This document shows positions 1-5,819 of a DNA stretch of 5,819 bases, in pieces (within the stretch, counting starts at the first letter, position 1; every line of letters begins with the position of its first letter). The notes beneath the pieces were generated by a model. That model saw only the letters and a program-made list of their open reading frames with translations, was not told where the DNA came from and did no database searches. The translations under genes and the position numbers were made by a program. This DNA comes from Accumulibacter sp. GTDB lineage: Bacteria; Pseudomonadota; Gammaproteobacteria; Burkholderiales; Rhodocyclaceae. The stretch is from NCBI GenBank assembly GCA_003538495.1, contig DPSD01000567.1:7904-13722 (forward strand), in the 5' to 3' direction.

Positions 1-382
1 ACCAGGCGAGCATCAGCGGCACCGCGATCTTCAAGAGCTCGGATGGCTGGATTCGCGTGAAGCCCAGAGATAACCAGCGCCTGGCGCCATTGACCTTGAT
101 CCCGAAAAAATACACGAGGATCAACAGAAGAATGCCAATGAGATAGAGCGGGACACCGAAACGCATCAGCTTCTGCGGTGGCAACTGCGCGACCGCCCAC
201 ATCGCGCCTAGCCCGACGATCATGTTCAGGGCCTGTGCCAGCAGGCGGTTGTTGGCGTCGTAGGTGGCGCTGAAGACGGTCGCCAGACCGGCCACCATGA
301 TCGCCACCGTGATCAGCAGCAGCGGCACGTCGACATGCTCGACCAGACGCCGCCAGACGCGCGCCAGGAACTCCCGCAGCAT
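1..382 (-). CDS. rodA: RodA, SEDS peptidoglycan glycosyltransferase (N-terminal part; cut by window edge)
   Basis: RodA polymerises lipid II into glycan strands in the inner membrane, paired with PBP2 in the rod (elongasome) complex. Only the first 127 residues are present, about a third of the usual ~370. My translation from the ATG at 382 gives a short cytoplasmic start (MLREFLARVW) followed by hydrophobic segments at about residues 19-36, 46-65 and 75-95. The family-typical stretch GARRWL (99-104) follows, then IQPSELLKIAVPLM (111-124), which matches the SEDS signature QPSE. The catalytic aspartate of the family lies further on and is outside the window. The start is well supported by AGGAGG eight bases upstream. 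The gene begins three bases after the mrdA stop, so it is the last visible gene of the mre operon. FtsW is the closest alternative, but the neighbourhood and sequence favour RodA. Confidence 0.95.
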   Translation of the reverse strand, partial: MLREFLARVWRRLVEHVDVPLLLITVAIMVAGLATVFSATYDANNRLLAQALNMIVGLGAMWAVAQLPPQKLMRFGVPLYLIGILLLILVYFFGIKVNGARRWLSLGFTRIQPSELLKIAVPLMLAW

Positions 383-385
383 CAG

Positions 386-2287
386 TTAGTCCTCCTCGAC
401 ATCGTCTTCCTGGGCAGCCCCCTTGGGTAGCTTGCCGAGCAGATAGTAATCGAAAACCATGCGCGCGATCGGCGCCGCTGACTGGGCTCCAAAACCGCCG
501 TTCTCGACGACCACGGCCAGCGCAATTTTCGGTGCTTCCGCCGGTGCAAAGGCGATGAACAGGGCATGGTCGCGCAGTTCCTGCTTCAACCTGGACGACT
601 TGTACTCGCTCCCCTTGAGGCTGAAAACCTGCGCTGTCCCGGTCTTTCCGGCAGACGTGTAGCCGGCACCGGCAAAGGCGCGCGCGCCGGTGCCCTGGGT
701 ATTGACGCCAACCATAGCGTTCCTGATGGTCTCGACATGCTGCGGTTTCCATGCCAGGCGCCGCATCGGTTCGGGCTCGATCATCGTCTTCTCGCCAGTC
801 CGGCTGTCGGTGATGTACTTGACCAGATGGGGACGGAACATTACGCCGTTGTTGGCGATGGCGGCCGTTGCCTGCGCCAGCTGGATCGGGGTGTACGAGT
901 TGTAGCCCTGGCCAATGCCGATCGAAATCGTTTCCCCGGCAAACCATTTCTGCTGCTCGGGCCGTCTGAAGCGACGCTTTTTCCACTCGGGTGACGGCAG
1001 CACACCTTCCGACTCGCCCTCGATATCTACCCCGGTCTTCTGGCCAAATCCGAGCTGACCCATGAACCGGGCGATGGCATCAATGCCCATGTCGTTGGCC
1101 AGCATGTAGTAGTAGGTATCGCAGGAATGGACGATCGACTTGTACATGTCGACCGTGCCGTGCCCGCCCTTCTTGTCATCGCGAAAGTGATGGCCGGCGA
1201 AGTTGAAGAACCCGGGATCCGAAATTGCCTGACCAGGCGTGCGTTTGCCGGTTTCCAGCGCCGCCAGGGCCATGAACGGCTTGAACGTCGAACCCGGGGG
1301 ATAGGTGCCATTGAGCGCCCGGTTGAGCATCGGCCTTTCCGGCGAATTGTTGAGCAGTTCCCAGTCATCGCTGCGAATGCCATCGATGAACAGATTCGGG
1401 TCAAATGACGGGTTGGAGACCAGTGCCAGAATCCCGCCGGTCGCCGGCTCGATCGCCACCAGGGCGCCGCGGCGGTCGCCAAAAGCCTTCTCGGCCATTT
1501 CCTGCAACTTGACGTCCAGCGTCAACGTCAGCCTGCTGCCCTGAATCGGCGCGGTGCGCGACAGGCTGCGAATCGCCCGGCCACCAGCGTCGATCTCGAC
1601 CTGCTCGTAACCGGTTTCGCCGTGCAACTGAAACTCGTATTTCTGCTCGATGCCGGTCTTGCCGATGTGGTCGGTGCCCCGGTAGTTCGCCGCTAGCTCG
1701 CTTTCGTCGATCATCTCCAGGTCGCGCTTGTTGATGCGATTGATGTAGCCAACGGCATGCGAAGCGATGGGACCCAGGGGATACTGGCGAAACAGGCGTG
1801 CCTTGACCTCGACGCCCGGGAACAGGTAGCGGTTGGCAGCAAACCTGGCCACTTCTTCCTCGCTCAATCGGGTCCGAATCGGCAGGCTTTCGAAGCTCTT
1901 GCTCTCCTCCAGCAACTTGCGAAAGCGCTTGCGGTCCTTGGGCAGTACTTCGATCAGCTGGCCCAGTCCATCGATCGTCGCTTCAAGGTCGGCGACCTTC
2001 GATGGCGTGATTTCCAGCGTAAAGGCCGAGTAGTTGCGCGCCAGGACGACACCGGCGCGATCGACGATCACTCCGCGATTGGGGACGATCGGCACCACCG
2101 AGATGCGATTGTCCTCGGCACGGGTGGTGTAGTAGTCGTGCTGGACCACCTGCAGGTAAAAAAACCGGGTAGCCAGAAGTGCCAGTGCCCCCAGCACGGC
2201 GATGCCGGCCAGAATGACGCGGAAGTGGAAGCGATGAAGCTCGCCATCCGGAGCGTTCAGCGTCGAATGATGGGCGGGCACGGTCAC
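386..2287 (-). CDS. mrdA: Penicillin-binding protein 2, peptidoglycan D,D-transpeptidase
   Basis: PBP2 cross-links new peptidoglycan during cell elongation and partners RodA; it is the target of mecillinam in E. coli. The 633 residues equal the E. coli length. Visible parts are a short cytoplasmic tail, one membrane anchor at about residues 23-44, and a pedestal/dimerisation domain that starts near NRGVIVDRAG (70-79). A transpeptidase domain follows from about residue 260. All three active-site motifs are present: STFK at 333-336 (nucleophile Ser333), SCD at 388-390 (the PBP2 form of SxN) and KTG at 548-550. The C-terminus is acidic (QEDDVEED). The listed start is GTG at 2287, but GTG at 2281 (two codons later) is better spaced from GAGGGA, so the protein may be 631 residues. 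The reading frame is the same as that of mreD upstream. Also called pbpA. FtsI (PBP3) is excluded by the mre context, by the overall match to PBP2 and by the downstream rodA. Confidence 0.97.
   Translation of the reverse strand: MTVPAHHSTLNAPDGELHRFHFRVILAGIAVLGALALLATRFFYLQVVQHDYYTTRAEDNRISVVPIVPNRGVIVDRAGVVLARNYSAFTLEITPSKVADLEATIDGLGQLIEVLPKDRKRFRKLLEESKSFESLPIRTRLSEEEVARFAANRYLFPGVEVKARLFRQYPLGPIASHAVGYINRINKRDLEMIDESELAANYRGTDHIGKTGIEQKYEFQLHGETGYEQVEIDAGGRAIRSLSRTAPIQGSRLTLTLDVKLQEMAEKAFGDRRGALVAIEPATGGILALVSNPSFDPNLFIDGIRSDDWELLNNSPERPMLNRALNGTYPPGSTFKPFMALAALETGKRTPGQAISDPGFFNFAGHHFRDDKKGGHGTVDMYKSIVHSCDTYYYMLANDMGIDAIARFMGQLGFGQKTGVDIEGESEGVLPSPEWKKRRFRRPEQQKWFAGETISIGIGQGYNSYTPIQLAQATAAIANNGVMFRPHLVKYITDSRTGEKTMIEPEPMRRLAWKPQHVETIRNAMVGVNTQGTGARAFAGAGYTSAGKTGTAQVFSLKGSEYKSSRLKQELRDHALFIAFAPAEAPKIALAVVVENGGFGAQSAAPIARMVFDYYLLGKLPKGAAQEDDVEED
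391..396 (-). promoter_or_regulatory. Ribosome binding site of rodA
   Basis: On the minus strand the bases read AGGAGG, a full Shine-Dalgarno core, eight bases before the rodA ATG. It lies inside the last codons of mrdA. It is the strongest ribosome binding site in the window and fixes the rodA start. Confidence 0.8.
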
Positions 2288-2293
2288 TCCCTC
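2288..2293 (-). promoter_or_regulatory. Ribosome binding site of mrdA
   Basis: The minus strand reads GAGGGA directly against the GTG at 2287, which is too close for that codon. It is six to eight bases from the in-frame GTG at 2281, which is normal spacing. The site therefore favours 2281 as the true start of mrdA. Confidence 0.5.
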
Positions 2294-2322
2294 AACGACG
2301 GTGCCCCGCCCGCGGCCGAAGA

Positions 2323-2348
2323 CCAGGGTCGCGCGACGCGCAACCTGG
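2323..2348 (-). other. Hairpin in the mreD-mrdA spacer
   Basis: On the minus strand the arms CCAGG and CCTGG enclose GC-rich arms GCGC/GCGC with a three-base loop (GTC). This gives a stem of about 11 pairs, including one G-T pair, with one bulged C. It begins 11 bases after the mreD stop. No T-run follows it, so it is not a standard intrinsic terminator. A role in mRNA processing or in limiting mrdA translation is only inference. Stems of this kind can arise by chance in GC-rich DNA. Confidence 0.45.
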
Positions 2349-2359
2349 CTAGCGCTGGC

Positions 2360-2881
2360 TCACAGCGGGCGGTTGGCATCGCGGTCGACGGGTTGGTGCT
2401 GCGGTAGCAGGAGGACAAAAGTGAGCAGCGGCCACAACAGGGCGGCGAAGAACGGTCCGAGGAGATAAGCCATGCCGGGGAAGTCGGCACCAACCATGGC
2501 CCACACGCCGAGTTGCACCAACTGCACCAGCAGCAGCAACGGAAAGACCTGCAACGCTTGCTGGCCAAGCGGAAACCACAGAATGCGACGCGACAGCGAA
2601 GCCCCCCCGTAGGCCACTAACACATACGCCAGCGCGTGCTGACCCAGCACGCTGGCATCGGCAACGTCCATTGCCAGGCCGAAGACAAAGGCCAGCCCCA
2701 TGCCGACCAGGCGCGGCTCGCGAACACTCCAGAAAACGATCACCAGCGCCAGCCAGTCGGGCACCGCGGGCCACACCGAAGTCGGCAGGAAGTTGAGCAC
2801 CAGCGCGACCAGCAACGTGAAGCCGATGAACCACGGCCTTACCGGTAGCAGGATGCGCGATGACGAGTAGCTGGTCTGCAC
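2360..2881 (-). CDS. mreD: MreD, rod-shape-determining inner-membrane protein
   Basis: MreD is a small multi-pass inner-membrane protein that works with MreC and MreB to organise side-wall synthesis; its biochemical activity is not well defined. The 173 residues are slightly longer than the usual ~162. Hydrophobic segments lie at about residues 16-35, 40-52, 57-74, 78-93, 107-130 and 137-159. The stretch DASVLGQHALAYVL (75-88) resembles the conserved MreD core. The start is GTG at 2881, four bases after the mreC stop. AAGGGA at 2890-2895 (minus strand), eight bases upstream and within the end of mreC, serves as the likely ribosome binding site. The C-terminus is short and polar (QPVDRDANRPL). 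Identity rests on topology, core motif and position between mreC and mrdA, all of which agree. Confidence 0.94.
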   Translation of the reverse strand: MQTSYSSSRILLPVRPWFIGFTLLVALVLNFLPTSVWPAVPDWLALVIVFWSVREPRLVGMGLAFVFGLAMDVADASVLGQHALAYVLVAYGGASLSRRILWFPLGQQALQVFPLLLLVQLVQLGVWAMVGADFPGMAYLLGPFFAALLWPLLTFVLLLPQHQPVDRDANRPL

Positions 2882-2885
2882 CGCC

Positions 2886-3851
2886 TCAGTCCCTTTTCAG
2901 GCGTTTCTTCTTCGCCTGTCCGGATCGGGCCGAAGCCTTGCCATCCTTGCCAGTCGCCTCGCTCGCCAGCTCCTCCGGCAAGACCACCGGCGGGCGGGGA
3001 TCGAGCACCATCACCTCGCTGAAGTGCTCGACGCCCGCCAGGGGCACGCAGAAGATCCGGGCAAACGAGTAAGCGGTGTCGCTTTCGATGTGTACCACCT
3101 TGGCCACCGGGAAACCCGGCGGAAAGATCCCGTCCAGCCCCGAGGTCACCAGCACGTCGCCATTCTGGATATCAGCATTGGCCGGGACAAAGCGCAGTTC
3201 CAGCTGCCCGCTGCCCAGGCCGAAAACGACCGAGCGCAGGCCGGTTCGTACGACCTGAACGGGTACCGCCTGCTCTTTGTCGGTAATCAGGGTGACTTCC
3301 GCCACGAAGGGAAATACCCGGGTTACCTGGCCGACGATTCCGGCGTCATCAATCACCGGTTGCCCGGCGACGACCTTGTCCTGTTGCCCCTTGTCGATGA
3401 CGACACGCCGCGCGTACGGGTCGCGCGCCGAATAAAGGATCTGCGCGACCTGGCCACTGACCTGCTGCCGCTCCTTGACGCCAAGCAGCTTGCGCAGACG
3501 CTGGTTCTCGACCTCGATCTGCTGGCTGCGGAGCAGCGTCGCGACGTTCTCGAGGCGAGCACGTTTCAGTTCCGCGTTTTCATCCTGCAAACGCGTCAGG
3601 GTGGCGAAATAGCTGCCGGCGTTGTCCAGGAACTGCGCCGGAAAATGGGCGAGGTGCTGTACGGGGTGGGTGAACATCGACAGGCCCTGGCGCAAGACCT
3701 CAAGCGTGCGAAAGCGCACATCGACGACCAGCAGCGCGATCGAAAGCGCCACATAGAACGAAAGCAACGCTACGGGCGCCGGCCCGCGCTTGAAAAACGG
3801 TGGCGGCTGATGGTCTATCAATCGAGGATCGAAGTCGGCGACTCGCGGCAC
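2886..3851 (-). CDS. mreC: MreC, rod-shape-determining periplasmic scaffold
   Basis: MreC is a bitopic protein whose periplasmic part binds and activates PBP2 and links it to MreB. The 321 residues fit the family. The order is a cytoplasmic tail with FFKRGPAP (19-26), where the RGP motif is typical of proteobacterial MreC, then one membrane segment (about 27-44) and a coiled coil (about 82-122) rich in E, L, R and Q. Two beta domains follow, with conserved DPYARRVVIDKG (144-155), GIVGQV (171-176) and GDVLVTSGLDGIFPPGFP (231-248). The C-terminal tail, from about residue 300, is Lys/Arg-rich (AKKKRLKRD). The start is GTG at 3851. An in-frame TGA immediately precedes it, so it is the furthest upstream start possible. 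No convincing Shine-Dalgarno sequence precedes it. It lies 15 bases after the mreB stop, so translational coupling is possible. A TTG at codon 11 is the only other reasonable nearby start and is less likely. Confidence 0.96.
   Translation of the reverse strand: MPRVADFDPRLIDHQPPPFFKRGPAPVALLSFYVALSIALLVVDVRFRTLEVLRQGLSMFTHPVQHLAHFPAQFLDNAGSYFATLTRLQDENAELKRARLENVATLLRSQQIEVENQRLRKLLGVKERQQVSGQVAQILYSARDPYARRVVIDKGQQDKVVAGQPVIDDAGIVGQVTRVFPFVAEVTLITDKEQAVPVQVVRTGLRSVVFGLGSGQLELRFVPANADIQNGDVLVTSGLDGIFPPGFPVAKVVHIESDTAYSFARIFCVPLAGVEHFSEVMVLDPRPPVVLPEELASEATGKDGKASARSGQAKKKRLKRD
2890..2895 (-). promoter_or_regulatory. Likely ribosome binding site of mreD
   Basis: The minus strand reads AAGGGA, eight bases before the mreD GTG, within the last codons of mreC. 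It supports GTG at 2881 as the start. It is an imperfect match to AAGGAG. Confidence 0.45.
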
Positions 3852-3866
3852 TCAGGCCGCGCGTCT

Positions 3867-4988
<1,122 letters not shown>

Positions 4989-5009
4989 CACCTTAGTGAT
5001 TTCCCAACC

Positions 5010-5306
5010 ATGTCGCTGACCCTAGAACAGGTCCACCGCGTTGCCCACCTCGCCCGAATCGAAATCAGCGAGACCGAGGCGCAGAGCACGCTCACCCACC
5101 TGAATGGCATTTTTTCCCTGATCGAAGAGATGCAGGCCGTTGATACGCAAGGCGTCGAACCGATGGCGCACGCCCAGGACCTGGCGCAGCGCCTGCGTGC
5201 CGACCACGTCAACGAGTCTGACGGACTCGATCAACGGTCCGCTTTCCAGGCCATCGCCCCGGAGACCGAGGCTGGCCTTTACCTCGTGCCGAAGGTCATC
5301 GAATGA
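5010..5306 (+). CDS. gatC: GatC, subunit C of Asp/Glu-tRNA amidotransferase
   Basis: GatC is the small stabilising subunit of GatCAB. The complex converts mischarged Asp-tRNA(Asn) and/or Glu-tRNA(Gln) to Asn-tRNA(Asn) and Gln-tRNA(Gln) in the cytoplasm. GatC wraps around GatA and helps join it to GatB. The 98 residues match the usual ~95. Visible are an N-terminal helix with [13 protein letters not shown] (8-20), a second helix with [15 protein letters not shown] (31-45), GVEPM (48-52) and the family C-terminus [12 protein letters not shown] (87-98). The ATG at 5010 fits the family N-terminus, but no Shine-Dalgarno sequence precedes it. The stop overlaps the gatA start as ATGA, as expected for subunits made in fixed ratio. 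Which tRNA is the physiological substrate cannot be told from this window. Confidence 0.96.
   Translation: MSLTLEQVHRVAHLARIEISETEAQSTLTHLNGIFSLIEEMQAVDTQGVEPMAHAQDLAQRLRADHVNESDGLDQRSAFQAIAPETEAGLYLVPKVIE
5291..5295 (+). promoter_or_regulatory. Ribosome binding site of gatA
   Basis: GAAGG lies seven bases before the gatA ATG, within the last codons of gatC. With the ATGA overlap it supports coupled translation of gatC and gatA. Confidence 0.55.
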
Positions 5307-5819
5307 TCGAGCGCAGCCTGCAGGCCCTGCGCCAGGCACTGGCCGCAAGAGAGATTTCGAGCGTCGAACTGACGCAACTCTACCTCGAACGAATCGCGCG
5401 GCATGACCCGCAGCTCAACGCCTTCATCACCGTAGATCCGGCCAGCAGCCTGGCGCAGGCTCGCGCCGCCGACGAACAACTGGCGAGGGGTGAAGCCGGC
5501 CCGCTGACCGGCATCCCGATCGCCCACAAGGATATCTTCTGCACCCGCGGCTGGCTGACCACCTGTGGGTCGAAAATCCTGGGCAATTTCGTCAGCCCCT
5601 ACGACGCGGCGGTGATTGCCCGCTTCGCGGCGGCGGGAGCGGTATTGCTCGGCAAGACCAACATGGACGAGTTCGCCATGGGTTCTTCGAACGAAACGTC
5701 GTTCTACGGACCAGTCAAGAACCCCTGGGACGCCAGTTGCGTTCCCGGCGGATCGTCCGGCGGCTCGGCGGCGGCGGTCGCCGCGCGCCTGGCGCCGGCA
5801 GCCACCGGCACCGACACCG
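5303..5819 (+). CDS. gatA: GatA, amidase subunit of Asp/Glu-tRNA amidotransferase (N-terminal part; cut by window edge)
   Basis: GatA is the glutaminase subunit of GatCAB. It releases ammonia from glutamine, which is channelled to GatB for tRNA-bound Asp or Glu amidation. It belongs to the amidase-signature family with a Ser-cisSer-Lys triad. The first 172 residues, of about 485, are present. Visible are [14 protein letters not shown] (66-79) with the catalytic Lys75, [15 protein letters not shown] (115-129) and [12 protein letters not shown] (147-158), where Ser151 is the expected cis-serine. The window ends at GTDT (169-172), so the nucleophile serine, expected at about residue 175 from the family spacing of 24, is just outside. 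The ATG at 5303 overlaps the gatC TGA. Nothing in the visible part suggests a defect. Other amidase-family enzymes share these motifs, but adjacency to gatC makes GatA secure. Confidence 0.97.
   Translation, partial: MIERSLQALRQALAAREISSVELTQLYLERIARHDPQLNAFITVDPASSLAQARAADEQLARGEAGPLTGIPIAHKDIFCTRGWLTTCGSKILGNFVSPYDAAVIARFAAAGAVLLGKTNMDEFAMGSSNETSFYGPVKNPWDASCVPGGSSGGSAAAVAARLAPAATGTDT

Noticed and set aside
388..390. SCD instead of SxN in the PBP2 active site (protein residues 388-390), considered as an altered catalytic motif.
   Set aside because: SxD is the normal form in the PBP2 family, including E. coli, so it is not unusual.
1757..2407. A 216-codon plus-strand frame opposite mrdA and the end of mreD.
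   Set aside because: It is a shadow of PBP2 codons, with no motif and no supporting start site. The opposite strand carries the conserved gene.
2349..2834. Minus-strand frames of 161 and 94 codons overlapping mreD in other frames.
   Set aside because: They are out-of-frame readings of mreD, low in complexity and rich in R, A and C. The MreD frame has the expected membrane segments and neighbours.

Overview
This is an ordinary, high-GC chromosomal housekeeping region from a proteobacterium. Gene order and protein character (MreB and PBP2 of exactly E. coli length, gatCA divergent from mreBCD, GatC ending in YLVPKVIE) point to a betaproteobacterium, most likely the Rhodocyclales/Accumulibacter-Dechloromonas neighbourhood. 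That placement is from memory of family sequences, not from a search.

Minus strand, 4910 down to 1: the elongasome (rod-shape) operon mreB-mreC-mreD-mrdA(PBP2)-rodA. All five genes lie head to tail with gaps of 15, 4, 72 and 3 bases, and rodA runs off the left edge of the window. MreB is the actin-like filament, and MreC and MreD are its membrane partners. PBP2 is the transpeptidase and RodA the SEDS glycosyltransferase. Together they insert peptidoglycan into the side wall. mreC, mreD and mrdA all begin with GTG; mreB and rodA begin with ATG.

Bases 4911-5009: a 99-base divergent intergenic region with an AT-rich island. It holds a plausible sigma70-type promoter for mreB and perhaps an overlapping -10 element for the opposite strand.

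Plus strand, 5010 to 5819: gatC and the first 172 codons of gatA, overlapping by ATGA. They encode two subunits of the GatCAB tRNA-dependent amidotransferase. The window ends three residues before the expected GatA nucleophile serine.

I see no mobile element, CRISPR array, RNA gene, origin, phage gene or defence system, and no undescribed system. The points worth a second look are small: a strong hairpin in the mreD-mrdA spacer, a reading frame shared by mreD and mrdA that is broken only by one TGA, overlapping divergent -10 elements, and weak translation starts.
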